DNA of 64,000 nt from Paenibacillus tyrphae (GCF_027925525.1 NZ_BSDJ01000020.1:1-64000), one strand, 5' to 3'. Counted from the stretch's first letter, positions 48,932 to 59,282 are shown. The notes: a model not told the origin generated them from the sequence alone. Translations and numbers: made by a program.

Positions 48932-51900
48932 ATGCCAGGAAATATCGTAAAACGAAGCGTCAGCATGATGCTGGCGTTTGTCTTGTTGTGCAGCGGGGCC
49001 ACCCCGCCCCCGGCCGTAAAGGCCTCTTCTGCGGACCGGGCCTTCTTCGGAGACAGTCCCCTGTTCCAGGACGCGGGCGACGCCATGCCGGTCGTTTACC
49101 GCCCGCTGCTCGAATCCGGCGGGGCTTCGTCGGTAACGCGCCAAGTGTACCAAACGAACGGACCACTGCCGGTTACGAAGGAACGGATAGCCGCCGGGCC
49201 ACCAAGCGTCGCCTCTGCCGTCTACTGGCCCGCCGGCAGCTCGATGAACGTCACCGATCGAGGCAAAAGGATGATTGCGCTGAGCTGGACTCCGGTTCCC
49301 GGCGCTGAAGGGTACCGTCTCGAGCATAACGGCATGAGCTTCGACCTGCCGTATTACACAACCTCTTATTGGGCCGATGAACTCACGCCCGGCACGAAAT
49401 ACCGGTTCAAGGTCGAAGCCGTCGACGAATTCGGCGTATGGACCACCGACGGACCGGCTCTCGAAGCGTCCACGCTGGAAGATGTCGGATTGTCGGATTT
49501 GACCCTGGTGGACATCGAGGGCGGACGAATCAAGCTGTATTGGGAGAAGGCTCTGCCCGGAAGCGGCATTACGGGTTTCCGGATACACCGCACGACAGGC
49601 GGCCGCGAGGAAGTCATCGCCTCTCTGGACGATCCGCTCGCAGATTCCTACCTCGATATGGAGACCGAATCCGGCGTCGGGTATGTGTACCGCGTCTATG
49701 CCGTCAATGCGAAGGGTCAGGAATTTCCTTATTCCGTCGAGAAGCGATTCGGGCCGGTCGGGTTCGTCATCGGCTCCTTCGTTCACGAAGCGCCGAGTTA
49801 TTACCGCAAGTATGCCGCTTCCGGCGATCCGGTTCAATTAACGCTCAAAACGGAACCGGGCGCGGACGTATTGGCCGAGGTTGCCTATTCGACGCCTGAG
49901 CTTAGCGGCCAGCTCTTGTCTGTCCGGCTGCAAGCCGGCGATCACCCGCAAACGTATACCGGCAGCTTTCTCATCCCGGATACGGCTGTCATGATCGAAT
50001 CGATCCGCGCCACAGCAACCAAAGACGGCGCAAAGGCGGAGGCCGAAGCGCTTCGAGCCCCGCTGCCGGTCGGGGGCACGGTGCGTGTCCGCGTCACGAA
50101 CGGAGAGCGGCTGGAGAACGAAACGACGCTCACGATACGCAGCGGCAGCGGCAACGCCGCCAAAAGCATGGTCATCGGCAAGTCGCCGGAGGCCGAATTC
50201 AAGGGCCTTCCCCCTGCTGCGGATTATAGGCTGTCCATGTTCGGCTCCAACGGCATCGACCTGCTGGCCGACAATGCTTCGTTGATCGACGTGCAGGCGG
50301 GCGTCAGTCGTACAGTAGAAGCAACGCCGTCGGAGCCCGCCTACTTGGAAATCGGCATCAAGGACGAACAGCAGGAGGAAGTTGGCTTCGTGCAGGTCGT
50401 CGTCACGGATACGGACGGTCAGGTGCTGTACAGCGCGGACACCTTAAACAGCGGAAAGGTGACGACACCGGCCTTAGCCGGAATGATCGGCCGCAAGGTG
50501 CGCATTAAGGTCAGCGACCGAAAAGGCTACTACTTGCAGACGGAAGCGGAAGCGACGCTCGCGCAAGGGAAGACGCCGGTCGCGGTAACGCTCGGGAAGT
50601 CGGTGACGAAGCTTACGGGCGTGGTGACCGATTGGAGCAAACGTCCCGTCGCGCTGGCGGAAGTGTCCGCGGTGCAGAACGGCAAAAGCTATCGCATGCT
50701 GACCGATGCGGAAGGCCGCTATTCGTTCGACCTGCCTACCGGTCCGGCGACCGTTCAGGCCCGCGTCGGATCGAACGTTTCGCAGCCGGCGTACAAGACG
50801 CTTGTGCCGGGAACGAATGAAGTCGGACTGGAGATTTATGCGGCGATTCCGACCCGCGTTCAGGTGAATTTCTATACCAAAGCCATCGGCGGGGATTGGA
50901 CCGGCCCGCACGAGCTCGACTGGAGCTCGACGGGGCGTTATCGAGTTACCGCCTCCCGCTACCTGCTGAGCACGGGAAACCCGTTCCAGGTGTACGCCTT
51001 CCCCGGAGAAGCCGTGCAAGTATGCATCAACGACCAGCAGCACGCTGCAGCGGACGTTTGCGGCACGGCCACGATCCAGAGCAATAACACGGGTACGGTC
51101 GAGATTCGCATGGAAGAAAAAGGAACCAAGGCTTCGGGCGACATCAGCCTGCCTAATCCTTCGCAGCCTTACTATTATCAGATCTTGGCTGCCGATGCAG
51201 ACGGCAAACGCAGGCTGCTGACGCAGGGGCCGGTCAAAAACGGGAGCAACGAATGGAAGCTGCCCGGGGCGGGCAATTACCAGCTCCAGATTTCATCTTC
51301 CGGAGGCGATTACGCGTCCCGCGATTTTTCCGTTGCCGACGGAGAAGCCAAGGCATTGGGAGCCATCGCGTTCGAAGTCGCAGGCGTATTTGCCGGCAAG
51401 GAAGGCAACGGCGTCGTCATTCAGCCGGATACGGCTCCGGCCGGCGGGGAGCTGCCGGTCCGCGTGTCCTATCGAAACACAAGCTCGTCTGCCGTACAGG
51501 ATGCGGCTCTGCTGGCCGACATCCCTGCGGGGGCGGCGTTTATCGAAGGCAGCGCCGTCGTGAATGCCGCCGCAGCGCCTGCGGCTGCCCCAAGCGTCTC
51601 GCAGCGAACAATCGCCATCGGGGCGATCGCACCCGGCGCGTCGGGGACCGTATCCTATAAGCTGCGCTTTGACGAAAAGAGCGATGTCGAGCGGATTTCT
51701 ATTTCGCCTAAAATGCGCTACCGGACCGATACGGCCGAAGCAACGGAAATCATCGGAGCGGCCCAAGCCGAACGGGTCTATGTCACCTTGTACGCTCCGG
51801 CCGTCACCAGCCGTCAGGAGATTACGGTAAGCGGGATTGCGCCTCCAGGCAGCCTCGTTCGCATCTACGACGGGAAGCTTCTGCTCGGACAGAGCCTCGC

Positions 51901-54900
51901 TTCCCCGTCCGGCGATTGGAAACGAAATATCCGCCTGCCGGGCGATACGCCGCAGACCAATCACGCGCTCCGGGCCGAGGCGACGAAATTGGAACAAACC
52001 TGGTACGGTCCCCCGGTATTCGTCCGTTACGACGTCAATTACCCGGAGCCGGTCGAGCTGATCATCGAGCATAACCGTACAAAGTATCGGCTGGACCCTT
52101 CCCTAGGGGTCGCACAGTTTCCATTCATAGTCAAACCTGGCGATCCGCTGGCCATTACGCTGAAATTTAATCATCCCAATCGCGCGCGGAACGTTAGGAT
52201 TCATGTGGGTGATAGGCTTATCGATCCTTCCGTCAATGACAAGGGGGACTTTATCGCCATCGTGAAAGCTGAGAAGCTGGGACCGATCGGTGTCAGCTAT
52301 ACGCCACTGGAGAGCGTGCCAAGCGATACCCCGACGGAAGAAAACATACGGGAGCAGCTTCCTCCCAGTCTGAAGGCATTCGAGAAAAAATCGCTGGAGA
52401 TTTCGGAGAAAACCCCCGATGGGGCCAAACAAACCGCACGCCTGCAAGGCTCGCTCCCGGCTTCCAAGGGCAGCGCCGGTTTGGATTTGGACGTATCGCT
52501 GGAGAAAACGAGCTACTCTCCGACTCCCGCGGATCTGAACAAGGCGCAGAGTACGGGCGTACCGGTGTACGGGCTGAAGGTCAGCCACTCCTTGACTCCG
52601 GAACAGTTCAGAGTCCAAATGTCGGCTTATATCCCGCTGGACGAATTCCAGACCGGCTTGAATGCGCAGGAGGCGGTGTCGCTCGTAGCCGCGGCGCTTG
52701 AGCCGAAGCCGGGGGCCCGAAGCAAGCCGCAAGTACGCGCTGCCTCTCCAGGCGCGGGAGGGGCCGTACTGGTCCGCATCAGTCTGGCGCTCGCTTCGGA
52801 AGCCGGCAAATGGACCTGGACGTCGATCGATTCGGTTTATTCCGTTTACGACGGCATGGGGATTAACGATACATTGAAGGATTTGGAAGGCTTGGTCGAC
52901 GCGGCTTCGGAAACCTGCGATCCCGAGATGGCCGGCATTTATACGGACTGGGCAAAAGCCATTGCCAACGAAGCGATGATCAACGAAGCGATCAAAGCGA
53001 CCTTGATGCTCGCAGGATTTTTCCTCGGCCCGGAGACGTTCGGCGTCGGCACGATCGGCGTCTGGCTTCTGACGAACGCCATCGGCAAGGTGCTGGATGC
53101 CGATATCGCCGCCAAGGTCGACAAACTCAAAGCGGACATCGCGAATAACAATTGGTGCGAAGACCCGCCTCCGAATAAGCCGACACCCACAAAGCCGGGA
53201 ACTAAAAAACCGACAAAGAAGCTGGCCGATCCGAAGTGGATGTACGATCCGAGCGGCTATGTCTACGAGGTTTCGCCCGACAATCGGCTGGAAGGCGTCA
53301 AGGCGACGGCGCTTGTAAAGGATGCCGAATCGCGACAGTGGAATGTGTGGGACGCCGAATGGTTCGGTCAGGCCAATCCGTTGACGACGGATGCCGAAGG
53401 CCGGTACGGATGGGACGTTCCGGAAGGCCAGTGGAAGGTCATGTATGAGAAGGACGGTTACCGGACGGCTTTCAGCAGCGAGCTTACGGTGCCGCCGCCG
53501 CATTTTGACGTTAACGTGCCGATGATATCCACCCGGCCGCCAAAGGTCGTTGCGGTTCGGGCCCTGCCCGGCGGCAGCTCCGTTCTGATCGACTTCGACC
53601 GCCACGTGACGGCAGCCAGTGTGAACGATACGACGATCACGGTGACCGATAAGGAAAACGGCGCACCCGTTATTGGAGAAACGGCGCTTGTGCAGCCCGT
53701 TACCTTCGAAGGGCAGTCCGTGTCGAAAACGGTCCGCTTTACGCCGAACGCAGCGTCGCCTCTCGTCATCGGGCGCGTTTACGAAGTGAACGTCGACAGC
53801 GCCATTCAAGGCTACAACGGCATTCCGGAGGGCAGTGGATATAAAGCCGACGTGATCGTGAAGGCGGTGGACGATACGCCTCCCACAGCGGTAAGCGGTC
53901 TGGAAGCCGTCGCCGATGCCCAAGGCTTGATGCTCCGTTGGACGGATCCGGGCGACCCGGATTTCACCAAAGCGGCGCTCAGCTACCGGGCCGAAGGGGC
54001 CTCGACCTTCAGCGATCCGATCGAAATCGCCAAAGGCAAGCAATGGGCGCTGCTCGAAGGGCTCAAGGCGGGAACCGCCTATGAAATCGAAGTGAAGTCG
54101 GTGGATGAAGCAGGCAATACTGCCTCCACCGGAATCAAGACACCAACTGCGGTTAGGCTGGCGGAGCCCGTCGATATCATTGCGCCGCGGCAAGCGTCCG
54201 GCGTCAAGATCGAAGCGGGCGAGCGTACGCTCACTGTCCGTTGGACCGATCCGGCAGATGCCGACTTCCAAGCCGTTCAGCTGAGGTGGAACCGGTTCGT
54301 CGGAGACCCGAACGGAGGCGAAGCCAAGGTGGAAAAAGGCGTGAAGCAGTACACGATTACCGGCCTATTGCCCGCCAAAGATTACCGCATCCTGCTCTCG
54401 ACTCAAGACGTCGCAGGCAACGAGTCGCATGCCTTGGAGATCGCCGCGCGCACGAAGCCGGTTGGTGAAAGCGGCGGCGGCAGTGGAAGTGACGGCGGCA
54501 GCGGAGAAAGCGATCCGGGCCCGAGCCCCGGCGGCGGCTCCCCGTCGTCCCCCGCCAATACGCCGAAGCCTGATTCCGCGAATCGCGAAAGCGTGAAGCT
54601 GGACGGAAACGCGGGAAGCTACCCGCTGTTCGGAGGAGCGCTTCGCATAGCCTTGCAGGAAGGCACCTTGACGAAGCCCGCCACCTTGCAAGCGGAGCGT
54701 TCGGCCAATGCCGGGTCTCCGAACGACACGGCGCTGAAGCTCCACTCGCCGGTATACTCGCTCTCGCTCGGCGGTGAAGAGGTCCTGCACAAGCCTATCC
54801 GGCTTACAATCCGCTACGACGCATCGGGGCTGTCCGGAGAAGACCCGCGCAAGCTTGGCCTGTACCGGCAAGCGGACGGCAAATCGGGCGCTTGGACCTA

Positions 54901-55564
54901 TGTCGGCGGAGTTACGGACGGAACCGCCGGCGAGGTAACGGCCTCAATCGATCGGTTCGGCGTCTATGCGGTAGGGCTCGCCGATTACCGGTTCGCCGAC
55001 TTGGAAGAGCACTGGAGCCGCGCAGATGTCGAGCTTCTTGCCAGCCGCCATCTCGTCAGCGGCGTAGACGGCGGCAAGTTCGAGCCCGACCGTCTGATCA
55101 CCCGCGCCGAATTCGCCAAGCTGCTTGTACGGCTAAGCGACGATGACCGGCAGGCGGTTTCGGCCGGGGAGACGTTCAGCGATGTAGCCCCCGACGCCTG
55201 GTACGCCGGCTTCGTCAACCGCGCTTCGCAGCTTGGGCTGGTGCAGGGGGCTGGCGGACGGTTCCGGCCCGACGATCCCGTGACGCGGGAGGAAATGGCC
55301 GTCATGGTGCTTCGCGCATGGGGCGAGGCCCCTGCCCTTCCGCTTGAACCGGCTTCGGCTCTCGCGGATTTCCAAGACGGGACCGACGTCTCCGTCTGGG
55401 CCCGTCAAGGCGTCGCCTTGGCCGTGCGGCACGGTCTGCTCCAAGGCATGGAGGAGCGCGCGCTGAAGCCGCAGGACTCCGCCACCCGGGCGCAATCGGC
55501 CGTCCTGCTGCTCCGCTTGATGGACCGGATGGGCCGGTTAACGGCCGCTCCGGTGAAGCCGTAG
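48932..55564 (+). CDS. Giant S-layer-homology surface protein (2210 residues)
   Basis: Signal peptide (~1-31). Then: fibronectin type III-like domains (~105-180, ~185-270), carboxypeptidase-regulatory-like folds (~465-640), a DUF11-type repeat (~830-915: PVRVSYRNTSSSAVQDAALL), a helical segment with a hydrophobic stretch and two Cys (~1290-1410), a Pro/Thr/Lys linker (~1412-1430), another regulatory-like domain (~1440-1525), an SbsA-type Ig domain (~1533-1640), two more FN3 domains (~1646-1740, 1752-1842), a Gly/Ser linker (~1844-1883) and three SLH domains (~2017-2065, 2077-2125, 2145-2200). SLH domains bind pyruvylated cell-wall polymers, so the protein should be wall-attached. GGAAGGAGGAG precedes the ATG. 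No catalytic motif was recognised; a structural or adhesive role is inferred. Confidence 0.9.
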   Translation: MPGNIVKRSVSMMLAFVLLCSGATPPPAVKASSADRAFFGDSPLFQDAGDAMPVVYRPLLESGGASSVTRQVYQTNGPLPVTKERIAAGPPSVASAVYWPAGSSMNVTDRGKRMIALSWTPVPGAEGYRLEHNGMSFDLPYYTTSYWADELTPGTKYRFKVEAVDEFGVWTTDGPALEASTLEDVGLSDLTLVDIEGGRIKLYWEKALPGSGITGFRIHRTTGGREEVIASLDDPLADSYLDMETESGVGYVYRVYAVNAKGQEFPYSVEKRFGPVGFVIGSFVHEAPSYYRKYAASGDPVQLTLKTEPGADVLAEVAYSTPELSGQLLSVRLQAGDHPQTYTGSFLIPDTAVMIESIRATATKDGAKAEAEALRAPLPVGGTVRVRVTNGERLENETTLTIRSGSGNAAKSMVIGKSPEAEFKGLPPAADYRLSMFGSNGIDLLADNASLIDVQAGVSRTVEATPSEPAYLEIGIKDEQQEEVGFVQVVVTDTDGQVLYSADTLNSGKVTTPALAGMIGRKVRIKVSDRKGYYLQTEAEATLAQGKTPVAVTLGKSVTKLTGVVTDWSKRPVALAEVSAVQNGKSYRMLTDAEGRYSFDLPTGPATVQARVGSNVSQPAYKTLVPGTNEVGLEIYAAIPTRVQVNFYTKAIGGDWTGPHELDWSSTGRYRVTASRYLLSTGNPFQVYAFPGEAVQVCINDQQHAAADVCGTATIQSNNTGTVEIRMEEKGTKASGDISLPNPSQPYYYQILAADADGKRRLLTQGPVKNGSNEWKLPGAGNYQLQISSSGGDYASRDFSVADGEAKALGAIAFEVAGVFAGKEGNGVVIQPDTAPAGGELPVRVSYRNTSSSAVQDAALLADIPAGAAFIEGSAVVNAAAAPAAAPSVSQRTIAIGAIAPGASGTVSYKLRFDEKSDVERISISPKMRYRTDTAEATEIIGAAQAERVYVTLYAPAVTSRQEITVSGIAPPGSLVRIYDGKLLLGQSLASPSGDWKRNIRLPGDTPQTNHALRAEATKLEQTWYGPPVFVRYDVNYPEPVELIIEHNRTKYRLDPSLGVAQFPFIVKPGDPLAITLKFNHPNRARNVRIHVGDRLIDPSVNDKGDFIAIVKAEKLGPIGVSYTPLESVPSDTPTEENIREQLPPSLKAFEKKSLEISEKTPDGAKQTARLQGSLPASKGSAGLDLDVSLEKTSYSPTPADLNKAQSTGVPVYGLKVSHSLTPEQFRVQMSAYIPLDEFQTGLNAQEAVSLVAAALEPKPGARSKPQVRAASPGAGGAVLVRISLALASEAGKWTWTSIDSVYSVYDGMGINDTLKDLEGLVDAASETCDPEMAGIYTDWAKAIANEAMINEAIKATLMLAGFFLGPETFGVGTIGVWLLTNAIGKVLDADIAAKVDKLKADIANNNWCEDPPPNKPTPTKPGTKKPTKKLADPKWMYDPSGYVYEVSPDNRLEGVKATALVKDAESRQWNVWDAEWFGQANPLTTDAEGRYGWDVPEGQWKVMYEKDGYRTAFSSELTVPPPHFDVNVPMISTRPPKVVAVRALPGGSSVLIDFDRHVTAASVNDTTITVTDKENGAPVIGETALVQPVTFEGQSVSKTVRFTPNAASPLVIGRVYEVNVDSAIQGYNGIPEGSGYKADVIVKAVDDTPPTAVSGLEAVADAQGLMLRWTDPGDPDFTKAALSYRAEGASTFSDPIEIAKGKQWALLEGLKAGTAYEIEVKSVDEAGNTASTGIKTPTAVRLAEPVDIIAPRQASGVKIEAGERTLTVRWTDPADADFQAVQLRWNRFVGDPNGGEAKVEKGVKQYTITGLLPAKDYRILLSTQDVAGNESHALEIAARTKPVGESGGGSGSDGGSGESDPGPSPGGGSPSSPANTPKPDSANRESVKLDGNAGSYPLFGGALRIALQEGTLTKPATLQAERSANAGSPNDTALKLHSPVYSLSLGGEEVLHKPIRLTIRYDASGLSGEDPRKLGLYRQADGKSGAWTYVGGVTDGTAGEVTASIDRFGVYAVGLADYRFADLEEHWSRADVELLASRHLVSGVDGGKFEPDRLITRAEFAKLLVRLSDDDRQAVSAGETFSDVAPDAWYAGFVNRASQLGLVQGAGGRFRPDDPVTREEMAVMVLRAWGEAPALPLEPASALADFQDGTDVSVWARQGVALAVRHGLLQGMEERALKPQDSATRAQSAVLLLRLMDRMGRLTAAPVKP

Positions 55565-55575
55565 CAAGCAAACTT

Positions 55576-55616
55576 CGATGTGCCGGTCCTTCGGGGCCGG
55601 CCCGCATCGTCCTTTT
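55576..55616 (+). terminator. Terminator of the surface protein gene
   Basis: CGATG...CATCG outer stem and GCCGG/CCGGC inner stem, followed by TCCTTTTA. Confidence 0.8.
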
Positions 55617-55653
55617 AACGAGATACAACCAACTTGAAGGAGTGACCTGTTCC

Positions 55654-56823
55654 ATGATCAACGAGCTTGATTTACGCCTTGACCCCTACCCGTGGTATGA
55701 AGAAATGCTCCAAGTGAGCCCTGTCGAATACAGCCCGCAGTTTGGGGCCTACCTCATTTTCCGTTACGAAGAAGTCCGCAAGGTATTTGCCGACCATCAG
55801 ACATTTTCATCAGCCGTCTTCGACGGGCTCTCCCAAGAGCTAACCTTTGAGAATCAGCTTCAGGGGATGGACCCGCCCCGGCACACGCAGCTTCGGGCAT
55901 TGGCTGTCCATGCCTTTACCCCGAAGGCGGTAGCCGACCTTGAGCCGCGCATCCGCCGCCTTGTCAGCGAGCTGCTTGACCAGGCGCTGGCGAAGGACGA
56001 GATCGATTTTGTCCGCGATTTTGCCATTCCGTTTCCCGTGACGGTTATCGCCGAAATGCTCGGGGTGCCCGAGGAAGACCGGGACCAATTCAAGTATTGG
56101 TCGGACGTGATCATAGAGGCCTCCGAGCATCTGCTCACCGGCAAAGCGGAAGATCCCCGGCATGTCGCCGCTTATCGGGAAATGAAAGACTACTTCGAGC
56201 AGCGGACAAGAGAGCGCAGAGAAGCTCCTCAAGACGACTTAATCAGCCGGCTGGCGCTTGCCGAGGTGGAGGGGCAGCGGCTTACGGATGCGGAAGCGGG
56301 CAATTTCTGTCTCCTTCTCATGGTGGCCGGCAACGAAACGACGACGAATCTATTGAGCAATGCGATTCGCACGTTCATCGAACATCCCGGACAGTGGGAG
56401 CTGTTATGCCGGGAGCCCGGGCTGATTCCGCAAGCCATCGAGGAAGTGCTGCGCTTCCGCTCGCCGGTACAGCTGTTGTACCGGGTCGTGAAGCAGGACG
56501 TCGAGCTTGGCGGCCGGCAGATGAAAGCCGGGGAGCGCGTCGTCGTCTTCATGGGCGCGGCCAATCGGGACGCAGGGAGATTCGAGCGTCCGGATACGTT
56601 CGATATTACGCGCCCGCTGGGTCCGCATATGTCTTTGGGCCATGGCATCCACTTTTGTCTCGGGGCACCGCTCGCCCGGCTGGAGTCCAAAATCGCGCTT
56701 GAATCCTTGATCGAGCGCATCCGGGAGTTTCATTTGCCCGAGGGAGGCAGGCTTGAACCGCTCTCGACCTTTAATGTATTCGGGCTGCGCCGGCTGCCTT
56801 TGCGGCTGGTCCGTCGCAAATAA
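55654..56823 (+). CDS. Cytochrome P450
   Basis: 389 residues of a bacterial class I-type P450. The heme-binding motif SLGHGIHFCLGAPLARLE places the axial ligand at Cys335. The I-helix oxygen motif is AGNETTTN (~residue 229) and the ExxR of the K helix is EEVLR. No ferredoxin or ferredoxin reductase gene is nearby, so electrons must come from partners elsewhere. The substrate is not predictable. ATG 55654 follows AAGGAG; a GTG four codons upstream overlaps the RBS. Confidence 0.92.
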   Translation: MINELDLRLDPYPWYEEMLQVSPVEYSPQFGAYLIFRYEEVRKVFADHQTFSSAVFDGLSQELTFENQLQGMDPPRHTQLRALAVHAFTPKAVADLEPRIRRLVSELLDQALAKDEIDFVRDFAIPFPVTVIAEMLGVPEEDRDQFKYWSDVIIEASEHLLTGKAEDPRHVAAYREMKDYFEQRTRERREAPQDDLISRLALAEVEGQRLTDAEAGNFCLLLMVAGNETTTNLLSNAIRTFIEHPGQWELLCREPGLIPQAIEEVLRFRSPVQLLYRVVKQDVELGGRQMKAGERVVVFMGAANRDAGRFERPDTFDITRPLGPHMSLGHGIHFCLGAPLARLESKIALESLIERIREFHLPEGGRLEPLSTFNVFGLRRLPLRLVRRK

Positions 56824-56872
56824 GCGCAAACGCCGTTCATCCGGTTTTCTCGGATGAGCGGCGTTTGCGCTT
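56822..56872. terminator. Long hairpin between convergent genes
   Basis: A 22-bp stem with a single G-T pair (56822-56843 with 56851-56872) and a 7-nt loop, overlapping the P450 stop codon. T-runs are poor on both sides, so it may act by stem strength or RNA processing. Confidence 0.6.
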
Positions 56873-56900
56873 GTGCCCTGCCTGATTCAGCCTCGCTGAC

Positions 56901-58109
56901 TTACCACGCCTCGCGAATCGTGGTCGTCGTCTGCCACGCTTTCCGAACAGAAGAAGCTGTCTGCTGAAGATGCATAATCGCATCCCAAGCCTGTTCGGTC
57001 GGGCGCTGGCGACGGAACTGCCGTGCCCTACCCTTCATCGCGGCCAGCGCAAGCCGGTTGTCCGCAAGCTCCAGCAGCTGATCCTGGAGCGTCCGGGCGG
57101 CTGTCGCCCGGACGGCGACGCCAGCCTTCTCCAGCACCGCGGCGTTGTCTTCCTCTTGGCCGGGAATCGGCTTATAGAGCAGCATCGGCAAGCCCACCGC
57201 GACCGCCTCCGCCGTCGTCAGCCCGCCCGGCTTCGTCACGAGCAAATCGGCGACGGCCATCCATTCGTGAATTTCCTCCACGAATCCTTTGACAATGACG
57301 CGGTTCGTCGGATGCTCCCGTAGCTCCGCTTCCAGCTCTTCCCGCACGGCCGCGTTGCTTCCGCAGATGACGACCAGTTGCAGCCGCTTCAGCAGAGACG
57401 TCGAACGGATCAGCGAACGGACGCTTTCGTCCAGCATGCCGCTGCCGCCGCCCATCACGAGGACGACCGGGCGCTTCGGATCGAGACCGAACGACTGGCA
57501 CAGCCGGACCCGGTCGAACGATTCGGAGAAGCGGCTTCGCACCGGAATGCCGGTCACCCGGACGCGGGAGGACGACACGCCGTGCAGACGCAGCGCGGCC
57601 GCTACCTGCTCGGACCCGACCAGATACAAGTCCGTATGCGGCTGCAGCCACAGGCTGTGGTCGGTATGGTCCGTAATGACGGTAACGAGCGGCGTAGAAA
57701 CCGCACCCTTTTCTTTCAGCAGCGAGACGGCCGCCGCAGCCAGCGGGAACGTGCAGACGATAATATCCGGCTTTTTCTCCTCCAAGAGTGTCAGGAACCG
57801 GGACAGCCCCAAGCTTAAAAACGTTTTGAACGGAATCGGCATTGCCTCTTTCCGTCTTGTTTTGCGATATAAATAGCCGTAGACCGACGGCGCTTTCTCG
57901 ACGCCCTTCATGAAGCAGTACTTCACCATCGGATGAAGATACGGATATACTTCCTGCATAAAATCGATCACCTCGGCCCGGACATGTTCCGCCAAGCCTT
58001 CCCCGCATGTTTCCGCCAGCGCCCGCGCCGCCTGTCGGTGACCGTCACCCAAGTCGCCGGAGAGCACCAAAACGCGCGCAGCCGCGGGGATCTCGCCGTT
58101 CGTCAACAT
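56901..58109 (-). CDS. MGDG synthase/UgtP-type glycosyltransferase
   Basis: 402 residues: N-terminal LSGDLGDGHRQAARAL and HPMVKYCFMKG (MGDG synthase-type domain), then a GT-B C-terminal domain with VMGGGSGML, VICGSNAAV and the nucleotide-sugar site TKPGGLTTAEAVAVGLPML (~residues 282-300). Related enzymes (UgtP/YpfP) glucosylate diacylglycerol for glycolipids and lipoteichoic acid anchors; other paralogues glycosylate unknown acceptors. GGGGGG precedes the ATG. No signal peptide; peripheral membrane location expected. Confidence 0.82.
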   Translation of the reverse strand: MLTNGEIPAAARVLVLSGDLGDGHRQAARALAETCGEGLAEHVRAEVIDFMQEVYPYLHPMVKYCFMKGVEKAPSVYGYLYRKTRRKEAMPIPFKTFLSLGLSRFLTLLEEKKPDIIVCTFPLAAAAVSLLKEKGAVSTPLVTVITDHTDHSLWLQPHTDLYLVGSEQVAAALRLHGVSSSRVRVTGIPVRSRFSESFDRVRLCQSFGLDPKRPVVLVMGGGSGMLDESVRSLIRSTSLLKRLQLVVICGSNAAVREELEAELREHPTNRVIVKGFVEEIHEWMAVADLLVTKPGGLTTAEAVAVGLPMLLYKPIPGQEEDNAAVLEKAGVAVRATAARTLQDQLLELADNRLALAAMKGRARQFRRQRPTEQAWDAIMHLQQTASSVRKAWQTTTTIREAW

Positions 58110-58317
58110 AAGTAGCCCCCCATTAACTATTCTTTGTTTACCCTTCTACTCTATATATTAAACGAAAATCCTGAAGAAATCCCATGCTCAGAGCTTAAAA
58201 CTTTCTTAAGTACGCGAATGACCCGGACGTAACCCAAACCCGGGAGTGCACCCATAGAGCCCAACGGGAATACACTATCAGCAAAAGCCCATATTTACGC
58301 TTGATCGGAGGTTCCTT

Positions 58318-59223
58318 ATGAAGCCTTACCCTGAATACCCCTATTATGCGATGGAAACGGAGTGCCGCGAAAAGCCGATTGCGTTCCCGCCCCAGCATCA
58401 GGAGCGACAGCCCGGACTCGAATATTTGATGAACCCGCGGCCGATCTTCGACAACCCCGCCTATGTCGGCAGCGGCAAGCTCCTTGGCAAAGTAGCCCTG
58501 ATTACGGGCGGGGACAGCGGGATCGGACGCGCGACCGCCGTCGCCTTTGCCAAAGAAGGAGCCGACGTAGCCATCGCCTACTTGTACGAGCATCCGGACG
58601 CGGCCGAAACGAAGCAGCATATCGAGCAGCTTGGCCGCCGCTGCCTGACGATCCCGGCAGACCTGCGGGATAAAGCGTCTTGTGCGGGCGTCGTCGCCCA
58701 GACTGTTGCCATGTTCGGCAAGCTGGACGTGCTGGTCAACAATCTGGGCGTCCAATACCCGCAGTGGAGCATCCTGGATATTTCGGAGGAGCAGTTGATC
58801 GAGACGTTCCGAACGAATATATTCTCGTTCTTTTTCGTTACTCAAGCCGCTTTGCCTTATATGAAGACGGGCGACTCCATCATTAATACGGCTTCGGTCA
58901 CCGCCTACCGCGGCAACCGGCAATTGATCGACTATTCATCCACCAAAGGGGCGATTGTCACTTTTACCCGCTCACTGGCTCTCTCGCTGGTCGAGCAAGG
59001 CATCCGGGTGAACAGCGTAGCCCCGGGACCCGTCTGGACCCCGCTGACGGTCTCCAGCTTCCCCGCCGAGCAGGTGAAGACGTTCGGCACGGATACGCCG
59101 ATGGGCCGGGCCGCCCAGCCGTTCGAGCTGGCGCCGGCCTACGTGTACCTCGCAAGCGACGATTCCAGATTCGTCACCGGCGAGACGCTGCATGTGAACG
59201 GAGGCCAGTTTATCACCTCCTGA
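58318..59223 (+). CDS. SDR-family oxidoreductase (general-stress YhdF/YghA type)
   Basis: 301 residues. A ~45-residue N-terminal extension (PAYVGSGKLLGKVALITGGD) leads into a short-chain dehydrogenase with the Rossmann motif TGGDSGIG, NNLG, catalytic Ser...Tyr-x-x-x-Lys (YSSTK) and a C-terminal HVNGGQFI. This N-extended SDR class is typical of Bacillus stress dehydrogenases (YdaD/YhdF/YhxC). The substrate is unknown. CGGAGGT precedes the ATG. Confidence 0.88.
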   Translation: MKPYPEYPYYAMETECREKPIAFPPQHQERQPGLEYLMNPRPIFDNPAYVGSGKLLGKVALITGGDSGIGRATAVAFAKEGADVAIAYLYEHPDAAETKQHIEQLGRRCLTIPADLRDKASCAGVVAQTVAMFGKLDVLVNNLGVQYPQWSILDISEEQLIETFRTNIFSFFFVTQAALPYMKTGDSIINTASVTAYRGNRQLIDYSSTKGAIVTFTRSLALSLVEQGIRVNSVAPGPVWTPLTVSSFPAEQVKTFGTDTPMGRAAQPFELAPAYVYLASDDSRFVTGETLHVNGGQFITS

Positions 59224-59226
59224 CGC

Positions 59227-59282
59227 GCAACGTCAAAAAGGGACTGCGGAGATCGTTCCCCCGCAGTCCTTTTTGACGTTGC
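59227..59282. terminator. Bidirectional terminator
   Basis: GCAACGTCAAAAAGGGACTGCGG pairs with its partner at 59261-59282 (one bulged G); the stem includes A5/T5 runs usable in both directions. It separates the two convergent SDR genes. (Arms cited by position: 59227-59249 and 59261-59282.). Confidence 0.8.

Noticed and set aside
58246..58271. Sigma-B-type promoter (GGGAAT) before the stress-type SDR gene
   Set aside because: The -10 is plausible but the -35 (GTGCAC) matches poorly, and sigma-B is not assured in this group.
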